Source of the DNA: Cytophagaceae bacterium
GTDB taxonomy: Bacteria; Bacteroidota; Bacteroidia; Cytophagales; Spirosomataceae
Assembly: GCA_027491315.1 (NCBI GenBank)
Contig: JAIXWL010000001.1
Span: 62,001-126,000 of the forward strand
DNA: 64,000 bases
Reading direction: 5' to 3'
Below the pieces are notes generated by a model. The model was not told where the DNA came from and made no database searches. It worked only from the letters and a program-made list of their open reading frames with translations. Shown here piece after piece: positions 36,177-45,567 of the stretch. The translations under genes were made by a program, and so were the position numbers. The stretch's first letter is position 1. Each line of letters begins with the position of its first letter.

Positions 36177-37709
36177 ATGAATATGTCATTCAAAAGTTAT
36201 CTTCAATCCTTCGTAGAAGGGGATTGGAAATCGGGAATCGCGGTCTTTCTGGTCGCCTTACCCTTATGCCTAGGAATTGCCTTGGCCTCAGGTGCTCCAT
36301 TACTTGCCGGATTGATTGCCGGTATCATAGGTGGAACCATCGTTTCATGGGCTTCTGGTTCAGAGTTATCCGTTAGTGGACCTGCCGCAGGCCTCACGAT
36401 CATCGTGGCCAATGCGATTTTAGATATTGGCTCATTCTCTGGATTTTTAGTAGTCGTTATTCTTGCCGGTATCATTCAAGTAATCTTAGGACTAGCAAAA
36501 ATGGGTAAACTAGGCAGTTTTTTCCCATCCTCTGTAATCAGGGGAATGCTCGTAGCCATTGGTATTGTTATTATTTTAAAACAAATCCCACATGCCATAG
36601 GTGATGATTTAGATTTCATCGGGGAGTTTGAATTTAACCAAAGCGCAGATGGGCAGAATACATTTAGTGAGCTATTAGCTTCTTTATTAAGCATCAATCC
36701 CGGGGCATTAATCATTGCCTTAAGTGGCCTAATAATATTATTTTCTTGGACTCCTTTAAGTAAAAAAGTAGCCCTATTTTCCCAGCTACCTGCATCTTTA
36801 TTTGTGGTAATTCTTGGGGTACTAATCAATATGGGCTTTGGAATTTGGATACCAGAATGGTATTTGGGAAATTCCAAAGATCATATGGTAGGATTACCTC
36901 TATTTTCTAACCTGGCTGAAATTGGCCAGGCCATGGTTTTTCCAGATTGGGAAATCATCAGTAATCCTAAAGTTTATAGCTTAGCTATTACTTTGGCATT
37001 AGTTGCCAGCTTAGAATCCTTATTGTCACTAGAAGCAACTGATTCACTTGACCCTGCCAAAAGAATATCCTCTGCCGACAGAGAATTACTTGCTCAGGGT
37101 GTAGGTAATATTTTTTCCGGGTTTTTAGGTGGTTTACCCATTACCTCGGTGATTGTGCGTTCCTCCACCAATGTTTATGCTGGAGGAAAAAGTAAAATGT
37201 CTGGATTTTTCCATGGAATTTTATTGCTGTTGGCGGTATTATTATTACCTCAATATTTAAACAAAATCCCATTAGCTTGTTTAGCTAGTATACTCCTATA
37301 CACAGGATATAAATTAGCACATCCTTCACAGTTCCGAAAAGTGATTGCTGAAGGTTGGAAACAATGGATTCCTTTTTTAATTACAATCATAATCGTGGTG
37401 ATGGTTGACCTACTTTGGGGTATTTTTATAGGTACAATAGTGGGAATTGGATTCGTTATCGTAACCAATTATTCTTCTGTTTTCTCCATATTCAACAGTG
37501 GAAACGAAATTTTAATCAAATTTCAAAAAGACGTGACCTTTTTACATAAAATGGCTTTAAAGGAAACTTTTCGCAAAATTCCAGCAGGGTCTGAAGTATT
37601 AATAGATACTTCAAAAGTGCATTTCATGGACCATGACATTCAATTATTAATTCAAGAATTTATTAATACCGCTCACGAAAGAGGCATAGATGCCGAAATA
37701 AAAAAGTAA
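36177..37709 (+). CDS. SulP-family inorganic anion (probably bicarbonate) transporter
   Basis: 510 residues, about 12-14 membrane helices. Typical SulP pieces: GIAVFLVALPLCLGIALASGAPLLAGLIAG near the N-terminus, SVSGPAAGLTIIVA, and SLEATDSLDP with GGLPITSVIVRSSTNV. The C-terminal STAS-like segment is short (VLIDTSKVHFMDHDIQLLIQ). Pairing with a beta-carbonic anhydrase 4 bases downstream supports bicarbonate import, as known for BicA-type SulP proteins; sulfate is the alternative. Confidence 0.92.
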   Translation: MNMSFKSYLQSFVEGDWKSGIAVFLVALPLCLGIALASGAPLLAGLIAGIIGGTIVSWASGSELSVSGPAAGLTIIVANAILDIGSFSGFLVVVILAGIIQVILGLAKMGKLGSFFPSSVIRGMLVAIGIVIILKQIPHAIGDDLDFIGEFEFNQSADGQNTFSELLASLLSINPGALIIALSGLIILFSWTPLSKKVALFSQLPASLFVVILGVLINMGFGIWIPEWYLGNSKDHMVGLPLFSNLAEIGQAMVFPDWEIISNPKVYSLAITLALVASLESLLSLEATDSLDPAKRISSADRELLAQGVGNIFSGFLGGLPITSVIVRSSTNVYAGGKSKMSGFFHGILLLLAVLLLPQYLNKIPLACLASILLYTGYKLAHPSQFRKVIAEGWKQWIPFLITIIIVVMVDLLWGIFIGTIVGIGFVIVTNYSSVFSIFNSGNEILIKFQKDVTFLHKMALKETFRKIPAGSEVLIDTSKVHFMDHDIQLLIQEFINTAHERGIDAEIKK

Positions 37710-37713
37710 AAAC

Positions 37714-38349
37714 ATGAAAGAATATAAAAAACTACTTCTCAGTAATAAGGCTTGGGCTTCAGAAAGATTAGCCGTAGACGAACATTATTTTGACGATCTT
37801 TCCAAAGACCAAAAGCCTCTCTTCCTCTGGATTGGCTGTGCAGATAGTCGAGTTCCTGCAGAAGAAATTACACACGCCAACCCTGGCGATATATTTGTTC
37901 ACAGAAATGTGGCGAATATGGTGGTGCACACCGACATGAATTTACTTTCAGTTTTACAATATGCCGTAGAAGTGCTCGAAGTGAAACACGTGATTGTTTG
38001 TGGACACTACAATTGTGGAGGTGTTCGTGCTGCGATGACCAATAAAGATTATGGTTTAATCAATAAATGGCTAAGAAATATCAAGGAGGTTTATGAAAAG
38101 AATTTTGATGAAATCCGTGTACTTCCTACTGAAAAGGACCAATTTGATCGATTAGTCGAATTAAACGTTAAAGAACAAGTATTGAATTTGGCCAAGACAA
38201 CCATTGTTCAGAAAGCTTGGAAGAAAAACGAATACCCATTCCTTCATGGATGGGTATTCGATATGCATCACGGTGAGATCAAAGAGATTTTGAACATCGA
38301 CCCCAATGAGTGGCATAGTTCCGTTTTCTCTTTCGATTTTGACGAATAA
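37714..38349 (+). CDS. can: Beta-class carbonic anhydrase
   Basis: 211 residues. The zinc site is complete: Cys and Asp/Arg in GCADSRVPAEEI near residue 38, His and Cys in VCGHYNCGGV near residue 97. Interconverts CO2 and bicarbonate in the cytoplasm and with SulP feeds carboxylases. The coding sequence holds an 11-bp perfect inverted repeat (38229-38260). Its stop codon abuts the stop codon of aspS with no spacer. Confidence 0.95.
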   Translation: MKEYKKLLLSNKAWASERLAVDEHYFDDLSKDQKPLFLWIGCADSRVPAEEITHANPGDIFVHRNVANMVVHTDMNLLSVLQYAVEVLEVKHVIVCGHYNCGGVRAAMTNKDYGLINKWLRNIKEVYEKNFDEIRVLPTEKDQFDRLVELNVKEQVLNLAKTTIVQKAWKKNEYPFLHGWVFDMHHGEIKEILNIDPNEWHSSVFSFDFDE

Positions 38350-40110
38350 TTATAAATCCGTCTTAATTTTTAATTCCTTTAATTGTGCAGGAGCAAGGGG
38401 TGATGGTGAGTCAATCATCACATCCCTTCCTGCATTATTTTTAGGGAAGGCAATGTAATCACGTATAGACTCAGACCCTCCAAATAAGGAACATAGACGG
38501 TCGAATCCAAAGGCTAATCCACCATGTGGAGGAGCCCCATATTCAAAGGCATCCAATAAAAATCCAAATTGGGCTTTAGCTTCTTCTTCTGTAAATCCTA
38601 GCACTTCAAACATGGTGGATTGAAGCTCTTTTTGGAAGATACGAATAGAACCACCGCCAACTTCCACTCCATTGACTACTAAATCGTAGGCATTAGCTCT
38701 CACCTTACCTAAATCACCTGCCTTCATCAAAGGGATATCCTCTGGCTTAGGGCTGGTAAAAGGATGGTGCATGGCAAACCAACGATTTTCCTCTTCACTA
38801 AATTCCAAAAGAGGGAAATCTACCACCCAGTGTACTTTATAATTATTTGGATCACGCAATCCCATACGAGTACCCATTTCTAATCTCAATTCATTCAATT
38901 GTTTACGCACCTTGTCTCCTTCGCCGCTTAAAATCAATATCAAATCCCCTGATTCCGATTGGAAGGCTTCTGACCATTTTTTCAAATCTTCTTCCCCATA
39001 AAATTTATCCACCGAAGATTTTAAGCCGTCAGCTTGATGACGAACATAAATCAATCCTTTAGCACCAATTTGTGGACGACGAACGAAGTCGGTTAACTCA
39101 TCCACTTGCTTGCGTGTATATTCGGCAGCTCCCTTAACACAAATTCCAATCACATGAGAAGCCGTATCGAAAACTTGAAAATCTTTACCAGAAGTTAAGT
39201 CATTATCCTCCCCTTTCAATTCCACGAAATGCATATCAAAACGAATATCAGGTTTATCAGAACCATAATATTTCATGGCATCTGCATAGGTCATCCGAGA
39301 TACTTCTCCTATATCTAATCCTTTCACTTGTAAAAACAAATGACGAATTAAACCCTCAAACATGTTTAAAATATCTTCCTGCTCGACAAATGACATCTCA
39401 CAGTCGATTTGTGTAAATTCCGGTTGTCTGTCCGCACGCAAATCCTCATCTCTGAAACACTTAACCAATTGATAGTAACGATCAAACCCTGAAACCATTA
39501 ACAATTGCTTAAACGTTTGTGGCGACTGAGGTAAAGCATAAAACTCACCTGGGTTCATGCGAGAAGGCACCACAAAATCACGTGCTCCTTCGGGGGTCGA
39601 TTTAATCAAAACAGGGGTTTCTACTTCAATAAAATCGGCATCATCTAAATATCGACGAACCTCTTTGGCTACGGTATGACGTAAACGTAAGCTTTCACGA
39701 ATGGGAGTACGGCGAAGATCAAGGTAACGGTATTTCATACGTACATCTTCTCCTCCATCTGTTTCATCTTCAATTAAAAAAGGTGGCAATTTTGCAGGGT
39801 TCAGCACCTTTATTTCTTTCACCTTTATCTCAATATCTCCGGTGGCTAATTTATCATTTTTAGCCAAACGCTCTACTACGATTCCTTTAGCCTCCACCAC
39901 AAACTCTCTACCTAAACTACGTGCCAAAGACAAGGCCTCTGGACTAGATTTCCCCTCTTCCAACATCAATTGAGTAATGCCATAACGATCACGTAAGTCA
40001 ACCCAAATCATTCCCCCTTTATCTCTTGTTCGCTGTATCCAACCACATAAGGTTACTTCTTGCCCTACATGATCCAATCGTAATTCGCCATTCGTATGAG
40101 TGCGTAGCAT
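38350..40110 (-). CDS. aspS: Aspartate--tRNA ligase
   Basis: 586 residues, the bacterial-type length. N-terminal OB anticodon domain ([30 protein letters not shown]), class II motif 2 ([20 protein letters not shown]), a GAD insertion domain in the middle, and motif 3 ([21 protein letters not shown]). Whether it is discriminating or non-discriminating cannot be judged by eye. Stop codons of aspS and can are back to back. Confidence 0.97.
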   Translation of the reverse strand: MLRTHTNGELRLDHVGQEVTLCGWIQRTRDKGGMIWVDLRDRYGITQLMLEEGKSSPEALSLARSLGREFVVEAKGIVVERLAKNDKLATGDIEIKVKEIKVLNPAKLPPFLIEDETDGGEDVRMKYRYLDLRRTPIRESLRLRHTVAKEVRRYLDDADFIEVETPVLIKSTPEGARDFVVPSRMNPGEFYALPQSPQTFKQLLMVSGFDRYYQLVKCFRDEDLRADRQPEFTQIDCEMSFVEQEDILNMFEGLIRHLFLQVKGLDIGEVSRMTYADAMKYYGSDKPDIRFDMHFVELKGEDNDLTSGKDFQVFDTASHVIGICVKGAAEYTRKQVDELTDFVRRPQIGAKGLIYVRHQADGLKSSVDKFYGEEDLKKWSEAFQSESGDLILILSGEGDKVRKQLNELRLEMGTRMGLRDPNNYKVHWVVDFPLLEFSEEENRWFAMHHPFTSPKPEDIPLMKAGDLGKVRANAYDLVVNGVEVGGGSIRIFQKELQSTMFEVLGFTEEEAKAQFGFLLDAFEYGAPPHGGLAFGFDRLCSLFGGSESIRDYIAFPKNNAGRDVMIDSPSPLAPAQLKELKIKTDL

Positions 40111-40139
40111 AGTTTATTCTCAGATTAAAAAAATTTGTG

Positions 40140-40147
40140 CAAAATTA
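40140..40147 (-). promoter_or_regulatory. -7 promoter box for aspS
   Basis: The minus strand reads TAATTTTG followed by CAC, an exact TAnnTTTG match, 29 bases before the aspS ATG. Confidence 0.45.
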
Positions 40148-40209
40148 CGTAAAATATCTGTTTTAAACATTTTGTCCTTTTAATAAGTTAAAACCATTTG
40201 AGAAATATC

Positions 40210-41685
40210 ATGCCTATGAAACAAGTTGGGGTTGTTGGATCGGGAATAGGAGGAATCGCTTTTGCGATTCGTATGGCTTGTTTAGGACATCAAGTTCAAG
40301 TATTTGAGGCCAATTCTTTTCCGGGTGGCAAATTATCTGAGTTTCAAATCAATGGTTTTCGTTTTGATGCAGGACCATCCCTGTTTACCCTGCCCCACTT
40401 GGTGGATGAACTTTTTACTTTAGCTAAAAAAAATCCGAGAGACTATTTTAATTATGTTCGTTTACCTGAGGTTTGTCGATATTTTTGGGAAGACCATACC
40501 CGACTCGTTACTCTGGAAAATCCGGCGGATACGGCGCATGAAATTGCCAAAAATTTAGGTGAAAATGAGAAAAATGTTCATGATTTCATTTTGGGTTTGC
40601 AAGATAAATACCAAATCATTTCAGAATTATTTCTCGAAAATTCTTTGCACCAGGCAAGCACTTGGTTGAGTAAAAAAGCTTGGAATGGCTACCTTAATAT
40701 ACCCCGATTGGGTATGTTTTCCACCATGCACCAGGCACATAAAAATCGATTTAAAAACCCTAAAACGGTTCAATTATTCGATCGATATGCCACCTATAAT
40801 GGCTCAGATCCTTATCAAACACCCGCTACTTTGTCGATTATCCCCCATTTGGAATATAACATTGGGGCATTTTTTCCCAAAGGGGGCATGATTGCGATAA
40901 CTCAATCCTTGGTTCAATTAGCTAAAGATTTGGGCGTACAATTCCATTTCAATGAAAAGGTAAATCAAATAGTTTGCGAAAATAACCGTGCCGTAGGACT
41001 TGAAACGGCAAAGGGCTATTACCCTTTTGACATCCTAGCGAGCAATATGGATATTCGCCCATCCTACCAACAATTACTCAAGGATCAAATTCAGCCTAAA
41101 AGGCTCTTACAACAAGAAAAATCAAGTTCAGGAATCATATTTTATTGGGGTATGAATAAAAAATGGTCCGAATTAGGCGTACATAACATTTTCTTTTCTG
41201 ACCAATATCAAGAAGAATTTAAAGCTCTGTTTGTAGACAAAACCTTGTCGGATGACCCCACTGTTTATCTCCATATTTCATCCAAGGTAGCCCCCGAAGA
41301 CGCCCCAGAAGGTGGAGAAAATTGGTTTCTTTTAATCAATGCTCCAGCCAATCAAGGCCAAAATTGGGATGAATTACTGCGCTTAACTCGAGAACGAGTG
41401 ATTCAAAAAATCAGTCGGGCATTAGGCGAAGACATACGTCCTTACCTCGTAGTTGAGGATTATTTAGACCCCAGAAGAATCGAAGAACGCACCTCCTCTT
41501 CTGGTGGGGCGCTATACGGTAATGCGTCTAATAATCGATTTGCCGCTTTTTTACGTCACCCTAATTATCGAAGTGCCATTAAAAACTTATATTGGATTGG
41601 AGGTAGCGTACACCCAGGAGGAGGAATTCCCCTTTGCTTATCATCTGCCAAAATTGCTTCCAAGCTTTTTCAAGAAAATGCTTAA
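40210..41685 (+). CDS. crtD: Phytoene desaturase-family carotenoid enzyme, CrtD-like
   Basis: About 491 residues. FAD motif GVVGSGIGGIAFAIRMACLGH at residues 6-26 and EANSFPGGKLSEF, then FDAGPSLFTLPHLVDELF, which resembles 1-hydroxycarotenoid 3,4-desaturase (CrtD) homologues of Bacteroidota more than CrtI. The C-terminal signature is GGSVHPGGGIPLCLSSAKIAS. Adds double bonds to an acyclic or hydroxylated carotenoid in the membrane. No other carotenoid gene is next to it. The frame can open at TTG 40198, but ATG 40210 (or 40216) is the better start. Confidence 0.85.
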   Translation: MPMKQVGVVGSGIGGIAFAIRMACLGHQVQVFEANSFPGGKLSEFQINGFRFDAGPSLFTLPHLVDELFTLAKKNPRDYFNYVRLPEVCRYFWEDHTRLVTLENPADTAHEIAKNLGENEKNVHDFILGLQDKYQIISELFLENSLHQASTWLSKKAWNGYLNIPRLGMFSTMHQAHKNRFKNPKTVQLFDRYATYNGSDPYQTPATLSIIPHLEYNIGAFFPKGGMIAITQSLVQLAKDLGVQFHFNEKVNQIVCENNRAVGLETAKGYYPFDILASNMDIRPSYQQLLKDQIQPKRLLQQEKSSSGIIFYWGMNKKWSELGVHNIFFSDQYQEEFKALFVDKTLSDDPTVYLHISSKVAPEDAPEGGENWFLLINAPANQGQNWDELLRLTRERVIQKISRALGEDIRPYLVVEDYLDPRRIEERTSSSGGALYGNASNNRFAAFLRHPNYRSAIKNLYWIGGSVHPGGGIPLCLSSAKIASKLFQENA

Positions 41686-41707
41686 TTTCGCATAAAATTG
41701 ACATATC

Positions 41708-42181
41708 ATGATTCAAAGACCCCAATCTATTTTTTTACTAATTGTTATCATTGCAGAAATACTGGTAATAGCTGGCTGGCCATTGTGGACCAAAACAGGT
41801 ATGTCTGGTGAGACGGCCCAGGTATTTATTTCTGAATGGACTTCACAAATTCAAGGCAAATCCCAAGTGGAAGCGAATTATATTCCTCTGGTTTTGGCAT
41901 TGATTTCTATTGCTTTAACGGCATTTATTTTGTTCCAATTTAAGAACAGAATGCGTCAAATGGCCTTGGGATTAGTCAATTCCATGTTGATAGCAGGAAC
42001 CATGGGATATAGTTTCTATACGATTTACAAAAAAACCATTCCATTGTTTAACCCAGAAATGCAAGGCGCTTACGACCTAGGTTTTTATGCCCTCATAGTG
42101 GCTTTATTAGCCAATATGATTGCCAACAGATTAATTAGAAAGGATGAAATGTTAGTTCAATCCTCCAATCGAATGCGTTAA
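41708..42181 (+). CDS. DUF4293-family small membrane protein
   Basis: 157 residues with four membrane helices and the family opening MIQRPQSIFLLIVIIAE. The function is unknown. It follows crtD by 22 bases and ends 2 bases before the stop of the convergent kdsD gene. Confidence 0.82.
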   Translation: MIQRPQSIFLLIVIIAEILVIAGWPLWTKTGMSGETAQVFISEWTSQIQGKSQVEANYIPLVLALISIALTAFILFQFKNRMRQMALGLVNSMLIAGTMGYSFYTIYKKTIPLFNPEMQGAYDLGFYALIVALLANMIANRLIRKDEMLVQSSNRMR

Positions 42182-42183
42182 AA

Positions 42184-43152
42184 TTAAACGATTCCCTCAC
42201 GTAAAAGGTCGTGGAGATGTATGAATCCCACGGCCTTTTCCTTTTCTAGGACTACAAGCTGGGTAATATTTTTTTCTTGCATCAAAGCCAATGCTTCCGT
42301 GGCAAAAGCCTCGGATGAAATGGTTTTTGGATGGGAATTCATCATCTGAACAATCTGAATATTGGCCCAATCTTGCTGTTTTTCTAACATTCTACGAACA
42401 TCACCATCCGTTATAATTCCCAGTAAATCCCCCTTTTCATTCATAACGGTAGTGGCCCCTAAGCGCTTGGAGCTTATTTCATGAATGGCTTCTTGAATAG
42501 AGGACTGAGGTAAAATGCTAGGAAACTCATGTTGAGGATAAATATCTGCGACTTTTAAATACAAACGCTTACCCAAGGCCCCTCCAGGGTGATATTTAGC
42601 AAAATCTTGGGAAGTAAAGCCTTTACATTCTAACAAACAAACAGCCAAGGCGTCTCCTAAAGCTAGGGCTACCGTAGTGGAAGTAGTGGGGGCCAAATTC
42701 AATAAATCTGCTTCTGATTCGGCTAGTGCGTGAAGAACAAAATCAGATTGTTGGCCTAGATAAGATTGTTTATTGGAAACCATGGCAATCAAGGGAACCC
42801 CCAATCGCTTAATTAAAGGCACTAAAACTTTTATTTCAGGGGTATCTCCAGATTTAGATATACAAATCACCGAATCTCCTCGTTGTATCATTCCCAAATC
42901 CCCATGGATAGCATCTGCTGCATGCATAAACAAGGCAGGGCTACCCGTGGAGTTTAATGTAGCAACAATTTTCTGAGCGATTAAAGCTGATTTACCAATG
43001 CCCGTAAAGACTATTCTTCCTTGGCTAGCCAGTAAATGTTCCACGCAAGCTTCAAATTCAGAATTAATGGCAGCACTAACTTGTAAAATAGCTTCTGCTT
43101 CTTGGGTTAAAACTTTTTTTGCTGTGGATTGAATATTTTTGTTTAATTTCAA
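42184..43152 (-). CDS. kdsD: D-arabinose 5-phosphate isomerase (KpsF/GutQ family)
   Basis: 322 residues from TTG 43152. SIS domain (RIVFTGIGKSALIAQKIVATLNSTG, then VICISKSGDTPEIKVLVP) followed by two CBS domains (HEISSKRLGATTVMNEKGDLLGIITDGDVRRML and a second near the C-terminus). Makes arabinose 5-phosphate for Kdo and lipopolysaccharide. The longer frame from TTG 43176 is unlikely, because that TTG forms the end of a TAACTTTG promoter box (43174-43181). Confidence 0.93.
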   Translation of the reverse strand: MKLNKNIQSTAKKVLTQEAEAILQVSAAINSEFEACVEHLLASQGRIVFTGIGKSALIAQKIVATLNSTGSPALFMHAADAIHGDLGMIQRGDSVICISKSGDTPEIKVLVPLIKRLGVPLIAMVSNKQSYLGQQSDFVLHALAESEADLLNLAPTTSTTVALALGDALAVCLLECKGFTSQDFAKYHPGGALGKRLYLKVADIYPQHEFPSILPQSSIQEAIHEISSKRLGATTVMNEKGDLLGIITDGDVRRMLEKQQDWANIQIVQMMNSHPKTISSEAFATEALALMQEKNITQLVVLEKEKAVGFIHLHDLLREGIV

Positions 43153-43173
43153 TTTTAGTAGAATTTGAGTAGA

Positions 43174-43181
43174 CAAAGTTA
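43174..43181 (-). promoter_or_regulatory. -7 promoter box for kdsD
   Basis: The minus strand reads TAACTTTG, an exact TAnnTTTG match. Transcription would begin close to 43167, downstream of the TTG at 43176 and just upstream of the preferred start at 43152. Confidence 0.5.
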
Positions 43182-43240
43182 ATTAACTATGTACGATTAT
43201 TTCTGCTACATTGTGAAACATACCAGTAGTTCCTAAAATT

Positions 43241-45559
43241 ATGCCCATTCAAATTTCCAACGATACGTTAAAGGAGCATCTCAAGAAGACCTTTGGATTT
43301 AGCCAATTTCGTGGAGAGCAGGAAGCTATCATCCAAAATACGCTTCAAGGGAATAATAGCTTTGTGCTTATGCCTACTGGAGCAGGGAAATCCCTATGCT
43401 ACCAACTTCCGGCCATTGTCATGCCCGGAACAGCCATTGTTATTTCTCCTCTAATTGCATTGATGAAAAATCAAGTTGATCAAATGATCGCATTTGGTGT
43501 CAATGCTCAATTTTTAAATTCGTCACTTACCCGTGCAGAAATGAATCGGGTGAAAAACGAAGTATTGAGTGGGGAGGTGAAGTTATTATACATCGCTCCA
43601 GAATCTTTAAATAAGCAGGAGAATCTCAGCTTCTTACAACAGGCCAATATTTCATTTGTAGCCATCGACGAAGCACATTGTATTTCCGAGTGGGGGCACG
43701 ACTTTAGGCCTGAATATAGAAAAATACGTGCCATCATTGAATCAGTCGACGAAAAATTACCCATCATCGCGCTGACAGCCACTGCTACGCCCAAGGTACA
43801 GCTGGATATTCAAAAAACATTAAATTTAGAGGATGCCAAGGTGTTTAAATCATCTTTTAACAGAAAGAATCTCTACTATGAAATTCGCTCTAAAAAGGAT
43901 ATAGACAAACAGCTGATTCGTTATATCAAAAGTCATTCTGGAAAAGCAGGCATCATTTACTGTTTGAGCAGAAAACGCGTGGAGGAGATTGCCGATTTAT
44001 TACATGTCAATGGCATAAAAGCTCTTCCTTATCATGCTGGACTAGATCCCGCGGTTAGAATGGCGAATCAAGAGTCATTTCTTAATGAGGAAGTTGAAGT
44101 GATGGTGGCAACCATTGCCTTTGGCATGGGTATCGACAAACCTGATGTGCGTTTTGTCATACATTATGATGCCCCTAAATCTTTAGAAGGATATTATCAA
44201 GAAACGGGTAGAGCAGGAAGAGATGGTCTAGATGGTACTTGTATCTTGTTTTATACCTACGATGATATCCTAAAGCTCGACAAGTTCAACAAAGACAAAG
44301 CTGTTTCTGAAAAGGAAAATGCCAAATTATTATTGGCTGAAATGGTTTATTATGCCAATTTAGGTGTCTGCCGAAGAAAACAATTACTTAATTATTTTGG
44401 GGAATATATGGCGGAGAATTGTGGCTTTTGCGACAATTGCCTCCACCCAACTCCAACCTTCAAAGCCGAAAGCGAAGTTGTATTAGTATTACAAGCCGTT
44501 CAAGCAACAGAAGAGAAGTTTGATGCCGAACACATAGCCGACGTTTTAGAAGGCAAAGTGAACCAATACGTACAAAGTTATGATCACGATAAATTACCTG
44601 TTTTTGGAGCAGGTAAGACCGTTTCTTGGAATGCGAAAGCAGTAGACGAAGATGATGATGACGACAATGAGGAAGAGGATGAGGAAAACCCAAGCCCTAA
44701 AAAGCCGAAACTGAAAAAGAAATCCCAAAAGGAAAATCATTCAGACGACGAGAAATCACCTTGGATTTCTTTCATCAAACAAATCACCATTCATGGCTAC
44801 TTGGTCAAAGACATTGAGAACTATGGTGTTTTAAAATTAAGTGAAAAGGGTCTCAACTTCATTCAAGATTCTTATCCAGTAACTTTCTCCAGAGACCATG
44901 ACTATGAGAAAGAAGCTGAGCCTGATGAAAATGATGAAATGAATGCAGGAGTAGGTGCCAAAGCCTATGATGATGCCTTATTTGAACTACTAAAAAACTT
45001 ACGTAAGAAATTAGCCAAGGAGAAAAACTTACCTCCTTACGTGATTTTCCAAGATCCATCTTTGGAAGAGATGGCGACAACTTATCCTAGTACCCAAGAA
45101 GAAATGGCTCAGATCAACGGAGTCGGGATGGGAAAAGTAATCAAATTTGGAAAGCCTTTCTTGGATGTAATCAATCGTTATGTAGATGAAAATGAGATTG
45201 AAACGGCCCGTGAAGTGGTCGTTAAATCCACTGTCAATAAATCTAAAATTAAGATATACATCATTCAACAAGTAGATCGTAAAATAGATTTGGATGATAT
45301 CGCCTATCAAAAAGAATTAAGTATGGCGGAATTAATCGAGGAGATTGAAGCCATCTGTTATTCTGGAACAAAACTGAATTTAGATTATTACATCAATCAG
45401 GTAATAGAACCCGATAAGCAGGAAGAGATTTATGATTACTTCTTAAGCTCTGATACCGATAACATTACGGAAGCCTTAGACAATTGCAATATTGACGACG
45501 TCAGTGAGGAAGAGTTGCGTTTAATGCGAATCAAATTTTTAAGTGAACTAGCCAATTAA
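43241..45559 (+). CDS. recQ: ATP-dependent DNA helicase RecQ
   Basis: 772 residues, longer than E. coli RecQ. Helicase motifs: Walker A VLMPTGAGKSLCYQLPA, DEAH box AIDEAHCISEWGHDFRPEY, motif III LTATATPKV, motif VI QETGRAGRDG. The RecQ zinc Cys cluster is present (VCRRKQLL ... CGFCDNCLHP). A strongly acidic then basic linker (about residues 468-500; DEDDDDDNEEEDEEN, KKPKLKKKSQK) splits the winged-helix region. The HRDC domain (about residues 570-650) and a C-terminal helical domain follow. Acts in recombination and fork repair. purD follows 8 bases downstream. Confidence 0.96.
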   Translation: MPIQISNDTLKEHLKKTFGFSQFRGEQEAIIQNTLQGNNSFVLMPTGAGKSLCYQLPAIVMPGTAIVISPLIALMKNQVDQMIAFGVNAQFLNSSLTRAEMNRVKNEVLSGEVKLLYIAPESLNKQENLSFLQQANISFVAIDEAHCISEWGHDFRPEYRKIRAIIESVDEKLPIIALTATATPKVQLDIQKTLNLEDAKVFKSSFNRKNLYYEIRSKKDIDKQLIRYIKSHSGKAGIIYCLSRKRVEEIADLLHVNGIKALPYHAGLDPAVRMANQESFLNEEVEVMVATIAFGMGIDKPDVRFVIHYDAPKSLEGYYQETGRAGRDGLDGTCILFYTYDDILKLDKFNKDKAVSEKENAKLLLAEMVYYANLGVCRRKQLLNYFGEYMAENCGFCDNCLHPTPTFKAESEVVLVLQAVQATEEKFDAEHIADVLEGKVNQYVQSYDHDKLPVFGAGKTVSWNAKAVDEDDDDDNEEEDEENPSPKKPKLKKKSQKENHSDDEKSPWISFIKQITIHGYLVKDIENYGVLKLSEKGLNFIQDSYPVTFSRDHDYEKEAEPDENDEMNAGVGAKAYDDALFELLKNLRKKLAKEKNLPPYVIFQDPSLEEMATTYPSTQEEMAQINGVGMGKVIKFGKPFLDVINRYVDENEIETAREVVVKSTVNKSKIKIYIIQQVDRKIDLDDIAYQKELSMAELIEEIEAICYSGTKLNLDYYINQVIEPDKQEEIYDYFLSSDTDNITEALDNCNIDDVSEEELRLMRIKFLSELAN

Positions 45560-45567
45560 CGAATATT

